Shown here in pieces: positions 49,401 through 56,896 of a stretch of 64,000 nt of DNA. The notes under the pieces were generated by a model. The model saw only the letters and a program-made list of their open reading frames with translations, had not been told where the DNA came from and ran no database searches. The stretch's first letter is position 1. The number at the start of each line of letters is the position of its first letter. Both the position numbers and the translations under genes were made by a program. The DNA is from Tenacibaculum sp. MAR_2009_124 (GTDB lineage: Bacteria; Bacteroidota; Bacteroidia; Flavobacteriales; Flavobacteriaceae). Location: the NCBI RefSeq assembly GCF_900105455.1, contig NZ_FNSF01000005.1:1-64000 (forward strand). The letters are read 5' to 3'.

Positions 49401-49632
49401 GAATCGTAAGATTTGAAGCGGCCGAGGTTACTATTGAAGAATTGGTAACTAGAGATGCAGGCGTTCCTGAATTATCAGTCGGTTGATCTCTAAAAGAAGA
49501 ACCTGCTAAGGTATAGTTAATTTTTCCCGAAAAAATATCTCGGTTTGTTATACTTTGACTGTAGATGAAACTTGTAAATAAAATACAAATCACCATGCAG
49601 GCTAATAGTCTTTTACTATAATTTATAACCAT
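45316..49632 (-). CDS. Giant T9SS adhesin-like protein 2, N-terminal part (ends in frame break)
   Basis: 1,438 aa from the ATG at 49632. It has a signal peptide (about residues 1-26, FIYSQS), the same N-terminal domain as giant gene 1 (SITNRDIFSGKINYTLAGSS), a cadherin/Big-like domain (about 335-425), several TSP3 stretches (DKDTDGDGVADKADLDNDND) with beta-sandwich inserts, and the first copy of the 411-aa module. About the last 28 residues (from FLLVLKMEFYY) are out of frame. Sister copies read GISTSSQNGVLLQIKYRICD there, so a one-base loss in a C run (six in the sister copies, five here) caused the break. If real, the cell would make a secreted protein without its sorting domain. The start is conserved with the paralog, including the ACCCCC-rich leader before ATG. 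Confidence 0.88.
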   Translation of the reverse strand: MVINYSKRLLACMVICILFTSFIYSQSITNRDIFSGKINYTLAGSSFRDQPTDNSGTPASLVTNSSIVTSAASNLTIPSGVNVVKAYLYWAHGNTVVDNTVTFQDPLGTLHTVVADNTYGDPFDATETYFSCVTDVTTIVNSGGSGNYTMTNLDIENTSGTSWYNFGTVSGSWLLVVVYEDTIGITDTYNINVYDGLKLLYNGAGKDASATFNLGSLNIGLPVEGSLTMYGFEGDNNPANTGEGVLVNTNQMSNVLGTSFGMLHDGVSTPGNVATSPTRYGIDVEEYNITPYISNGDTAIDVQVQTGTDQIHTVMFITRVISNDDPVVNNDVGEATQGVATTIDLAGNDTDPNGNLDLTSITIVGGNTTSKGSISVNNDGTIIYTSSPTATGTDTITYEICDSSNPTPLCSQASLTVNINKDTDGDGVADKADLDNDNDGVLDTNEGVTACSGVVNWVITPNSYSEGTTVPLNINLTTGGTIAGATAATSIFTTNIDNVEIIAASSTTAFGVSFNATGAISFTNAASAGNDEITVQVDLDKSEPIEFEWGAGVFNLRETYTIEYDSGAGLATVSDPANQITETITAGQIIINSNQEGGANNITPVNATFSIQLPEVSSFTIKRTDVVNGNAVPSGGGLKIVLDKLCDIDTDSDGIPDHLDVDSDNDGCYDALEASGSYNHTQLSLGIFTGGVDANGVPLTSTGGQSTSAAVIDNTDSSACCDSSVSGLPDVDGDGVVNICDLDNDNDGILDSTECGIKRYQYAQFNGVPGTFTATATYPSGGTVNINLVHAYTKNGVPETYITDASYPIHGTAPHFEDKFVTETNLNSEVGTLESGSTSALYTWSNHGGSGDFRQVMEFDFLSTTTGFADWKTVFGISGNYPDVEGFYDGELIFTAIKLDGSPETDFSGWRFVQPVNPSQIADGGPSTFVEGNVPYNGVTSKTSNFTIDVGNVEESAYNGGNDSTIGFILIPEGTKYQKIYLERHIVATGLTYQPANYNSTEWEYSSLTIAERTSVCDFDSDEIPNYLDIDSDNDGCKDTIESGGVDGNDDGILDGTGFDANGQVTGGSGGYDGVSGNETVATQVTVDATALVDQSVNTGDPTSFTITSATATSTSAYTGTPPATTPDYSDSGATDVSAGLVYQWQEDGVDLTTTGVYTGVTTSTLNISDVTGLSGKVYNLVVSHPNTGCVDVQNSARLTEIDPCTDGAIVGTPTANDPDGDGINNSCDLDDDNDGILDSDECGLVTLNINWADLGLTDVGISSASGQTIPDIGAVLGIPELNGIGITVKFSFTGSSTPASNLIGAVGSPWLGLANVIGGTRKIEVSFTKSFEKISLMYDGQFTDGEFVMYGPSGGVLLQPTGPISGIDITAQGVSNPVGGVGTTTTSFPRYEISNEANIEVISGISSGGFLLVLKMEFYYKSNIEFVIQIEIVSKIF

Positions 49633-50255
49633 AATTTATAAAGTTGGGGGTTCTATATAAGTCATTATATCATTATAACTTTCGTCTTAATTTTTATACT
49701 ATATTTTATATTTACCGATATGTTTCTAGCATCATACAAAGCTTGGTTAGACATATGTTACTTTACCTTAACACATCTTTATTTACTTCCTTAAAAGGAT
49801 ATAAATAGGCATAACATAAAATTTTGATTCTTTGAGAATAGGTTTAAATCATTTTCTAATACTATTAAAGGATTAATAAGATTTTTAAACACGTAAATGC
49901 TTATATTAATTATGAAAACGAAATTCAGTATACCTATAAAATGTTTTAAAGACAAGCCTTATGCAAAAACACATTAATTGGAGTGTGATCCTTCCGGATA
50001 AATTTGGAGTCTATGATTACGAATTGATTTTGTAGTAGTTGCAATTCTGTTGTAGGAGTAGTGTGATAATTTTTTAGACTAAAATCTCATAGGTTTCTAG
50101 GAGTAAATACCCCAGATACAGTTTTAGAAGGGGGATTTCATTTTTTAGGTTTTTATCTAATTTTGGTTATAGTTAAATTAATAAGCACTTTTGACAAAAG
50201 TATTTCTATAATCTTCTATCAATGCTAATATATAGAAATAGGAATTCTCCATGTA
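49633..50255. other. Long non-coding leader region upstream of giant gene 2
   Basis: No convincing gene. Blocks match the region 15865-16500 in the same order: the ACCCCC-rich leader before ATG, a GTAGTAG-rich segment near 50034, an AGTCTA/TAGACT inverted repeat (50008-50013 with 50075-50080) and a GGGGG run at 50130. A 24-codon ORF at 49961-50035 (MQKHINWSVILPDKFGVYDY and four more residues) is open here, but the matching segment of the other leader has stops, so conservation looks non-coding. Confidence 0.6.
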
Positions 50256-50290
50256 TATTTTTTCGATGAAAAAATGATGAAATGCAATTA
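50256..50290 (-). promoter_or_regulatory. Conserved TTCATC direct-repeat motif upstream of giant gene 2
   Basis: On the minus strand it reads TTGCATTTCATCATTTTTTC followed by ATCGAAAAAATA, matching the site at 16501-16538 with few differences. It lies 624 bp from the start codon, a distance close to the 637 bp of the paralog. Inferred regulator or promoter site. Confidence 0.5.
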
Positions 50291-50460
50291 TCTATAGACG
50301 AGTACCTAAAACACTAAAAAACAACACATTAAAACCTCATCTGTTTTTATTTTCTCTGAATGATATGAGTAAAAGAATTTGTTTTCTTAACCAAGATTTT
50401 ATTGTTAAGAATTTCCTAGAAATTTAAGCAGTAACAAATTATAAGAAATAAAATAATTCC
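50291..50460. other. Spacer between the leader of giant gene 2 and the MOSC gene
   Basis: AT-rich spacer beyond the conserved motif and before the MOSC gene stop. No gene, and no strong terminator hairpin like the one after the TerB/DnaJ gene, was found. Confidence 0.35.
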
Positions 50461-51018
50461 TTACATTCCTTTTTCGCTTCTTTTATTTTGGTATACCTCA
50501 GCGATCGTTGGATTCTCAGAACATTCTTTTATCTGTTCCAATTCATCTCCTGCTTTCACCTCTCCTGTTTGTACAACTTTAAAATAAATACCTGGAAAAT
50601 CTTGTTTCCAAAACTGTTTTACAATTTTCATATTGTTAAATCGTACTCCTAGTTTCATACAAGGTTGTCTCGGTTTTGTAACCTCCAAAACTACCTCTCC
50701 TACTTTAAAAGTATCTCCTACATGAATCTTGGATTCATCTAAGTTATCAATAGTTAGATTCTCACCAAACATTCCTAAGTCCCAATCTGAATTTGGATAC
50801 AATTCTTTCCAATAATCATAGTGCTTTAATGAATATCCATAAACCGCTTGATCAATACCCCCATGATCTTCTCTATTGCAAATTGCATCGCCTTTTACTT
50901 CTTCTTGGTCCAAAAAAACAGGTTTCTCTACTGGATATTTAAAAATACCCGTTGTTACCATTTTCCCTTTCCAGTCAATTTCTTTTCGTTCTCCGATGTT
51001 TGTTGCAATGATTTTCAT
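50461..51018 (-). CDS. MOSC domain-containing protein (YiiM-like)
   Basis: 185 aa, the length of stand-alone MOSC proteins. It contains KEDGVGGDxQAD-like sequence seen as CNREDHGGIDQAVYGYSLKH (about residues 48-67), LGMFGENLTIDNLDES, and the conserved Cys region KPRQPCMKLGVRF (about 115-127). MOSC domains bind the molybdenum cofactor or carry sulfur in related enzymes; YiiM-type members reduce N-hydroxylated compounds in E. coli. Which activity applies here is unknown, and no molybdenum enzyme is nearby. The gene follows the GH3-like gene at a 42-bp gap in the same direction, so co-transcription is possible. Confidence 0.88.
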   Translation of the reverse strand: MKIIATNIGERKEIDWKGKMVTTGIFKYPVEKPVFLDQEEVKGDAICNREDHGGIDQAVYGYSLKHYDYWKELYPNSDWDLGMFGENLTIDNLDESKIHVGDTFKVGEVVLEVTKPRQPCMKLGVRFNNMKIVKQFWKQDFPGIYFKVVQTGEVKAGDELEQIKECSENPTIAEVYQNKRSEKGM

Positions 51019-51060
51019 TTATTATATTTTTTGGGTAATTAGTTTATATTCCACTCCTGA

Positions 51061-52557
51061 TTATTCTTTTAAATAACTTCCTAAAACATCCGCTATATTT
51101 CGATTATCAGATAATTGTGGTATTTTATTCTGTCCTCCAAACTTTCCTATAGATTTCATATACTCATGAAAACCTCCTTTCTTCACCTTTTTAATCACCA
51201 AGGTTTTCAATATTTTACCATCAATTAAATCGCGGTAGTAAATATTTTGCTCTTGCATGGAAGCGTCTATTTTTGACGCCATCTCTTCAAGATTTTCAGG
51301 TTCGGTTTCAAACTCTATAAACCATTCATGAAAAGGTAATCCAGTTTCAGGATTTACCTGTGGAGCTACGGTAAACTCACTTACATTTATATCGGTTCCT
51401 TTAATTGCATCGTTCAAGGCCTTTTCTACTTCTTTCCCAATAACATGTTCTCCAAAAGCTGAAATAAAATGTTTTATTCTACCCGTTACTTTTATTCTAT
51501 ATGGTTTTAAGGAAGTAAATTCAATTGTATCCCCAATATTATATCCCCATAAACCAGCAGATGTATTTAAAATAATTACATAGTTTACACCTACCTTAAC
51601 ATCTTTTAACGATATTCTCGTTGGATTTTCATTGTAATATTCCGATGCAGGAATAAACTCATAAAATATACCTGAGTTTAACTGCAATAACATCCCTTTT
51701 TCAGTTTGAGAATCTTGATAGGCTATAAAACCTTCAGAAGCTGGGTATAGTTCGACATAATCAATTTTCTTTCCAATTAAGGCTTCAAATTTGTTTTTAT
51801 AAGGTTCAAAGTTAACACCTCCATAAACGAAGAAGTTAAAATTTGGAAATATTTCAGAAATCGATTTCCCTGTTTTTTCTATAAGCTTTTCAAAATAGAC
51901 TTGAACCCAAGATGGGATTCCACTAATGACCGTCATGTTTTCTGGAAGAGTTTCTTCCACTATTTTATCTACCTTTGTATCCCAATCTTCAATACAATTC
52001 GTTTCCCAACTTGGTAATCTATTTTTTAATAAGTAGTTCGGAACGTAATGCGCTGCAATTCCACTTAAACGCCCTAATTTCACTCCATTTTTATCTTCTA
52101 ATACTGGACTTCCTTGAAGGAAAATCATTTTACCATTAACGAAGCTTGCATTTTTTGTTTCTGCAATATAAAACAACAAGGCATTTCGTGCGGCTTTAAT
52201 ATGCGTAGGCATTGATTCTTTTGTAATTGGAATATACTTCGCTCCTGAGGTAGTTCCTGAGGTTTTGGCAAAGTACAAAGGGCGCCCTTTCCACAACACG
52301 TCTTCTTCTCCTTTAACCACTCGATCAACATAAGTTCTCAACCCTTCATAATCGCTAATTGGAACACGTTTTTTAAAGTCTTCATAATTATTTATCGATA
52401 TAAAGTCATGATCTTTTCCGAAGGCAGTTTTACATCCTTCAGATACTAAATACTCAAATACGTTTTTTTGGGTCTTATGAGGTTTATTTGCCCATTTATA
52501 GACTTGTTTTCTTACTTGCTTTGCAAATGGAATTGCTAGTTTCGACTTGATACTCAT
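51061..52557 (-). CDS. GH3 auxin-responsive promoter family protein (acyl-adenylating superfamily)
   Basis: 498 aa, matching the usual length of bacterial GH3-like proteins. The ATP/AMP-binding motifs are visible: FAKTSGTTSGAKYIPITKES (about residues 93-112), YPASEGFIAYQD (about 280) and GYNIGDTIEFTSLKPYRIKVTGR-like sequence, here seen as GLWGYNIGDTIEF (about 345-357). Plant GH3 enzymes conjugate amino acids to acyl acids such as auxin; the bacterial substrates are not established. The gene starts immediately after the M23 peptidase stop, so the two are translationally close. Family assignment is strong, the reaction is not. Confidence 0.9.
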   Translation of the reverse strand: MSIKSKLAIPFAKQVRKQVYKWANKPHKTQKNVFEYLVSEGCKTAFGKDHDFISINNYEDFKKRVPISDYEGLRTYVDRVVKGEEDVLWKGRPLYFAKTSGTTSGAKYIPITKESMPTHIKAARNALLFYIAETKNASFVNGKMIFLQGSPVLEDKNGVKLGRLSGIAAHYVPNYLLKNRLPSWETNCIEDWDTKVDKIVEETLPENMTVISGIPSWVQVYFEKLIEKTGKSISEIFPNFNFFVYGGVNFEPYKNKFEALIGKKIDYVELYPASEGFIAYQDSQTEKGMLLQLNSGIFYEFIPASEYYNENPTRISLKDVKVGVNYVIILNTSAGLWGYNIGDTIEFTSLKPYRIKVTGRIKHFISAFGEHVIGKEVEKALNDAIKGTDINVSEFTVAPQVNPETGLPFHEWFIEFETEPENLEEMASKIDASMQEQNIYYRDLIDGKILKTLVIKKVKKGGFHEYMKSIGKFGGQNKIPQLSDNRNIADVLGSYLKE

Positions 52558-53424
52558 TTATTGAAAAGCTATATAATTAGTTGGATTTACCGGGTATCCA
52601 TCATTCCATAATTCAAAGTGTAAGTGAGGCCCAGTGGTTAACTCTCCTGTTGATCCGACATTGGCAATTACCTCTCCTGACTTTACAAATTCTCCTTGCT
52701 GCTTTAGTAAAGTTCCATTGTGTTTATACACTGATAAGAACTGATTTGAATGTTGAATCATAATAACATATCCTGTTTCTGTAGTCCATTCCGCTAAAAC
52801 AACCGTTCCATCAGCAATTGCTTTCACAGGGCTTCCTGTTTTCGCTACAATATCAACAGCATAATGCCTACTATTAACATCATAGCCTTGAGAAGTAATT
52901 CCTGTGAGTGGTGAAAAGAACACATTTTTAGCTCTATTTGCATCAGCTTCTGACAACGGAAATCTATCTTTACTTTCAACCTGTTCTCTAAAAAGAGAAT
53001 CTCTTTTAGTCGCTTGCAATTTGGACTCATCGAAAAACACCCCTCCATCTTTAATATTAACAATGGAATCAATTTTTTCGGGCTCTATTTCTCCTGTTAA
53101 AACAGGTTTCAAAGCTTTCGTATAAATTTCCAAAACACTTAACCTATTTTTCAAAGAATCTGCTTCGTAGGTTAATCGTGTTGCTTTCTTTTTTAAAGAA
53201 GTAGACGAATATCCTGGTATATATTCTCGTAATGAGGTAAATGCAATTAACAACGTTGTTAGCATCACTAAGAGAATAGAGAAAAGTCCTCCCAAAACAA
53301 ATACATTTAATCTCGACAGTTTTAAAGAAAATCGTTCTTGAAAAGTATCTTCATTTAAAATTACCAAGCGGTATTTATCGGTTAGTTTTTGTTTGAACTT
53401 TCGATTTTTATCTTTTTTGGCCAC
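52558..53424 (-). CDS. M23 family metallopeptidase with N-terminal membrane anchor
   Basis: 288 aa. A basic cytoplasmic head (KKDKNRKFKQKLTDKYR) is followed by one membrane span (about residues 43-64, VLGGLFSILLVMLTTLLIAF) and a coiled-coil-like stretch (about 78-115). The C-terminal LytM/M23 domain has the zinc ligands in RHYAVDI (about 188-194) and HLHFELW (about 266-272), with the GSTGELTTGP loop between. Such enzymes cut peptidoglycan cross-links or, as inactive relatives, activate amidases; here the zinc residues are intact. It precedes the GH3-like gene with no gap. A role in cell-wall remodelling is inferred. Confidence 0.92.
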   Translation of the reverse strand: MAKKDKNRKFKQKLTDKYRLVILNEDTFQERFSLKLSRLNVFVLGGLFSILLVMLTTLLIAFTSLREYIPGYSSTSLKKKATRLTYEADSLKNRLSVLEIYTKALKPVLTGEIEPEKIDSIVNIKDGGVFFDESKLQATKRDSLFREQVESKDRFPLSEADANRAKNVFFSPLTGITSQGYDVNSRHYAVDIVAKTGSPVKAIADGTVVLAEWTTETGYVIMIQHSNQFLSVYKHNGTLLKQQGEFVKSGEVIANVGSTGELTTGPHLHFELWNDGYPVNPTNYIAFQ

Positions 53425-54044
53425 AGTCTGTTTGTTTATAGGTTTAACCCGAATTATGCGTTAGAAACATAATATAGAATTTATACCATTTGAAATTACC
53501 GAAATAAAACGTTCTTTTTTCCTTTCTATTTCAAAACACCAACTGGTATTAGGTTCAAATATACAATGAAGTATTCGAAGTTTTTATATTTAAGATAAAA
53601 TTGACGTATAGTGGACACTTTTACTAAGTGCTTTATTTGATGACCTACTAAAAATCTCATAAGAATTGAAGACATTGTTTTTACATCATTTTTATGTTAG
53701 ATTATTGAAGTGCAAATTCAATTTCCATGACGTTACCAAAAGATTCAGGCAAAAACTGTCATCTTCAATTTTAAGTTTAAATTTCATACAGAATTATCTT
53801 TTTCTGGGATACTTTTCTTTTTCCATTGATGAAAAAGAAACAAAAAATCTAGTCTTAATCAGCCTTCACTCAAAACTAATCATCCTCGAACCTAAATTAA
53901 AATAACTCGCTATCGCTCAAACAGATTTTAATTTTAACGGCTCTTGCGGTGTTATTCTTGGCTTGCCCGCTTATAACAGGATGCTTTTAGTAATCCTTTA
54001 AATATCAACAAAATTTACCTTTCAAAAATAATTCTTAGCTAAAA
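53425..54044. other. 620-bp region without a supportable gene; possible degenerate sequence
   Basis: Only a 79-codon frame at 53666-53905 is open, with unconvincing composition. From about 53903 another frame reads NNSLSLKQILILTALAVLFL then ACPLITGCF and a stop, which looks like a hydrophobic tail without a start. I cannot assign either. The stretch may be a remnant or a repeated intergenic element; the last part carries the downstream end of the leftward gene at 54045. Confidence 0.3.
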
Positions 54045-54929
54045 TTATAAACCAAATAAGTAAGAAATAGATACAGCAAAATTACTGTTGCTTGATAAGT
54101 TTGATTCTCCTTCTAATGCCGAAGGAATGTTAAACACATACCCGAATTCTAAATCGAAATTGTTTAAAGAATATTGAAAAGGTATATATAGTTGTGTATT
54201 CACCAATCCGAAATCATTATTTTCTTCATAAACAGTAATCTCTCTATCTCTAAAAGTAAAAGTTCTCGCTAATTGAATAGTTTGCTGACCAACAGTTATT
54301 CTTAGTTCAGGTCTTAACTTAAATTGATTGTTTCCTTTTTCCAATAATTTAATTTCGCCATAGCTAGTTGACACAAATTGAATAGACCCTTCGCTTCCAA
54401 ATAAATAAGACATTGTTATATCGGTACCTAAAGTTCTACTTTTATTTTCAATCTCTATTCCTGTGTTCACTGCATTTTTAAATGGGTTACTATCTGGATC
54501 ACTGTAAAAATATCGATCATAAAAAGCAAACCATCTAAACTGATTGTTCTTTCCAAATCTATCTCCATACCCAACCGTAACAGACACGAAATCCCATTTT
54601 GGCTGAAATTTCTCGTAATACATACTGGATATATTCGCGAAAAAACCACTAGAATTTAAATAAGTAATTTGAGGGGTACTATTAAACTGATCTATTCCAA
54701 TATCTCTTCCAGAAAAATAAGTATCGTTATTATAGTCAAAGGAAATAGCGATGAAATCGGATTTTAATCTAGCTAATTCAAGGAGATCATCTAAACCATC
54801 TTCGTTTAATAAACTATCAATGATTTCATTTTCATCTTCGGTAAAATTATCGTCTAATTCTTGAGCATATGAGTAAGATACAAGTATTAACAGTAAACAC
54901 AAAAGGTATTTTGATCTCATATGAGGCAT
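54045..54929 (-). CDS. Putative outer-membrane beta-barrel protein, unknown function
   Basis: 294 aa. A signal peptide (MRSKYLLCLLLILVSYSYAQ) starts at the second ATG (54920); the first ATG (54929) adds MPH only. After an acidic segment (ELDDNFTEDENEIIDSLL), the mature part consists of alternating strands with many aromatic residues (FIAISFDYNNDTYFSGRDIG, DFVSVTVGYGDRFGK, DLEFGYVFNIPS) and ends in the aromatic YLFGL typical of porin-like barrels. I do not recognise a named family. No neighbour suggests a substrate. Location in the outer membrane is inferred from composition. Confidence 0.72.
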   Translation of the reverse strand: MPHMRSKYLLCLLLILVSYSYAQELDDNFTEDENEIIDSLLNEDGLDDLLELARLKSDFIAISFDYNNDTYFSGRDIGIDQFNSTPQITYLNSSGFFANISSMYYEKFQPKWDFVSVTVGYGDRFGKNNQFRWFAFYDRYFYSDPDSNPFKNAVNTGIEIENKSRTLGTDITMSYLFGSEGSIQFVSTSYGEIKLLEKGNNQFKLRPELRITVGQQTIQLARTFTFRDREITVYEENNDFGLVNTQLYIPFQYSLNNFDLEFGYVFNIPSALEGESNLSSNSNFAVSISYLFGL

Positions 54930-55064
54930 AAGCTTTTTAATTCTATTTCGAAATTTAAGAATAAAATAAAAACGTTTACTAGTTTGTTCGATTTTATTTT
55001 AAATATTGAACTCGTTTAAACTTTTTCTATTACCTAAAAAAAAAAGCTAATCCCATTTACAAAT

Positions 55065-55094
55065 AAAACGTGGCTACCGAAGTAACCACGTTTT
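55065..55094 (-). terminator. Rho-independent terminator with UUCG-type tetraloop
   Basis: A 13-bp stem with one mismatch (55065-55077 with 55082-55094). Read on the minus strand the loop is TTCG closed by a C-G pair, an unusually stable tetraloop, and it is followed by a short T run. It lies about 45 bp beyond the stop of the leftward gene ending at 55139. Confidence 0.82.
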
Positions 55095-55138
55095 ATATTA
55101 TAAACTCACTTGATTTAATGAACTAATCTTGAGTCTCT

Positions 55139-55582
55139 CTAATTTCTAACTCTTTTATTTTTTGCTCGCCGAACATTTCGCCTTACATTCTTTTTAGCTC
55201 CACCTCTATTTTTAGATTGTCGTTTACGAATTAGCTCTTTTTGTTTTGGCGTTAACGTAGCTCTAAATTTAGTTTTTGCTTTTTTAACAATAGCTGTATT
55301 TCTTGTAATTATATTTTTTTGTGAGCTGGACAATGTTCTTTTCAAAGCCGTTTGCCTTTCCGCTTTAGAAAGAGTTTTATTCTTTAAAATAGTACGTTGT
55401 TCAGAAGTGAGCGAGGCTTTAAATGCTTCTCTATTATTTTTTATCAACTCTTTCTGAGTTTGAAGTAACTGTTGTTGCTTTTCAGAAAGGTTTAATCCTT
55501 CAATATTATCTTGAGAGTATACATTAAACACACTTATGAAAAGTGCTAGTATAAATATCCATAAACCTTTTATTCGTTTCAT
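55139..55582 (-). CDS. Small secreted basic protein with LTxxQ-like repeats
   Basis: 147 aa with a signal peptide (about residues 1-23, FNVYSQ). The mature part has recurring LS/LTxxQ motifs (LNLSEKQQQLL, SLTSEQRTIL, LSSSQKNII, ATLTPKQKELIRKR), reminiscent of Spy/CpxP-type periplasmic proteins. It ends in a strongly basic tail (KKNVRRNVRRAKNKRVR). CpxP/Spy relatives bind unfolded proteins in the periplasm, but sequence identity here is too weak to claim this. The gene follows the ECF sigma pair in the same direction with a 165-bp gap, so it may be a target of that sigma factor. It has its own strong terminator. Confidence 0.72.
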   Translation of the reverse strand: MKRIKGLWIFILALFISVFNVYSQDNIEGLNLSEKQQQLLQTQKELIKNNREAFKASLTSEQRTILKNKTLSKAERQTALKRTLSSSQKNIITRNTAIVKKAKTKFRATLTPKQKELIRKRQSKNRGGAKKNVRRNVRRAKNKRVRN

Positions 55583-55747
55583 CTGTATCTCTATTCTTTT
55601 TATTCGTTTGTTATGACATTTAAAACAAACATCATACCTATTTGACCTTTCTTTTTCAAAAAAGTTTTAATCGCTGAATACTACCTTAGTATTTATTTGC
55701 TGCTTAAAACTCTCTAATCGGCCCCATGTACTTAGATGACAGTCTAT

Positions 55748-56125
55748 TTATTCTGTAAACACCTCTTCAGTTAGTAATTCGTCATTTACAAATTCATCTA
55801 ACAAATCATCCACTTCATCATCATCAACCATAACAGTTGCTATTAAAATATCTCTTTCTGGGGTTAAGATATCACCTTTAAAAGGGTTAAAAAAAGTGAA
55901 ACCCAAAAGTAATGCAATTACTGCAACTGAAGACCAAAGATATACTCGCCTGGATAAATTAATAACTTTCCCTTTGGATTCATTAACCGTTTGATCCAAA
56001 ATAGATTTTTTTGATTTAGCAAAATAATCTTTAGGAATCTCCAACCCTAAATCTTCTTTATGTTTTTTTTCTGAACTCACATCAAATGTTTTTCGATGTA
56101 TAAAGTTATTGTTTTGTTCGTTCAT
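55748..56125 (-). CDS. Single-span membrane protein after an ECF sigma factor, possible anti-sigma factor
   Basis: 125 aa. An N-terminal cytoplasmic part of about 60 residues (MNEQNNNFIHRKTFDVSSEK, then IPKDYFAKSKKSIL) is followed by one membrane span (about 62-79, YLWSSVAVIALLLGFTFF) and an acidic periplasmic tail (VDDDEVDDLLDEF, ELLTEEVF). It has no zinc-finger motif. Its place 6 bp after the ECF sigma gene and its membrane layout fit an anti-sigma factor, but the sequence alone does not prove it. The next gene is the LTxxQ-like secreted protein. Confidence 0.72.
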   Translation of the reverse strand: MNEQNNNFIHRKTFDVSSEKKHKEDLGLEIPKDYFAKSKKSILDQTVNESKGKVINLSRRVYLWSSVAVIALLLGFTFFNPFKGDILTPERDILIATVMVDDDEVDDLLDEFVNDELLTEEVFTE

Positions 56126-56131
56126 AACAAA

Positions 56132-56695
56132 CTATGCTTTAATTTTTTCTATATACGCAACTACTGTTATATTCTTTTCAATATATTTCACTACACTGTA
56201 ATAATGAGTTTTAACCGTATTTTCACTCATTTTTAATAACTCAGCGATCTCCCTAAACTTTAGGCTATCGTAATATTTCATTTGAAAAACTCTCTTCTGT
56301 TTTTCAGGCAATTGCTGCAATACTTCTTGCAAACGCATTTGAGCTTCATCTCCATCAAAATATTCATCTCCTTTTAAACTATTTAAAAAATGATCATTCA
56401 CATCTTGCAATGATGAAAAGCTTTTCTTTTTTTCTTTTTCCAAGAATCTTATGGATTCATTATATGCAATTCTGTACATCCAAGTATGTAATGAACTCTC
56501 TTGTTTAAAATTACTTAAACTTTTATACACTCTTATAAAAGTATTCTGTAATACATCATCTGCATTTTCATGAGTTCCTACTATTTTTCGAATATGCCAA
56601 TACAAACGTTCTTGATATAAATCTAATAACTTTGTAAAAGCTTTTTCTCTATGTTTTTTACTTGTTAATTGTTGTATAAAAACAGCTTCATTCAT
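56132..56695 (-). CDS. ECF-type RNA polymerase sigma factor
   Basis: 187 aa. Region 2 includes GTHENADDVLQNTFIRVYKS and TWMYRIAYNESIRFLE (about residues 40-85). Region 4 includes LPEKQKRVFQMKYYDSLKFR and the helix-turn-helix EIAELLKMSENTVKTHYYSV (about 130-172). The length and motifs are those of a normal ECF factor. A one-span protein gene follows directly after 6 bp and is the likely partner. This is the third ECF factor in the window, each of a different class. The target regulon is unknown; the nearby secreted basic protein is a candidate. Confidence 0.93.
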   Translation of the reverse strand: MNEAVFIQQLTSKKHREKAFTKLLDLYQERLYWHIRKIVGTHENADDVLQNTFIRVYKSLSNFKQESSLHTWMYRIAYNESIRFLEKEKKKSFSSLQDVNDHFLNSLKGDEYFDGDEAQMRLQEVLQQLPEKQKRVFQMKYYDSLKFREIAELLKMSENTVKTHYYSVVKYIEKNITVVAYIEKIKA

Positions 56696-56834
56696 ACTGG
56701 TTACTTATAGGGGATTAAACATTCATACATTGCCAATAATTATCACAAACAACTAACAATCAACACTATCAACAACCCTCTTAATTTACAACTTTAATTC
56801 AATAATTAATGTAATACGATTTGTGATTAAATTA

Positions 56835-56881
56835 AACCCGCATTAAACCACCTTCAAAAACTCTATTCAATAATGCGGGTT
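56835..56881 (-). terminator. Terminator-like hairpin after the lipoprotein gene
   Basis: A perfect 11-bp stem AACCCGCATTA / TAATGCGGGTT (56835-56845 with 56871-56881) has a 25-nt loop. On the minus strand it is followed by TTTAATTTAAT. It lies 16 bp beyond the stop at 56897. The long loop makes it weaker than the others. Confidence 0.6.
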
Positions 56882-56896
56882 AGTCACCAAAACTAC

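Noticed and set aside
49961..50035. 24-codon ORF (MQKHINWSVILPDKFGVYDY...) as a gene
   Set aside because: The matching segment in the other leader has stops and length changes, so conservation there does not follow codons.
53666..53905. 79-codon plus-strand frame
   Set aside because: No family, unlikely composition, no promoter or spacing support. Listed only as part of the unassigned region.
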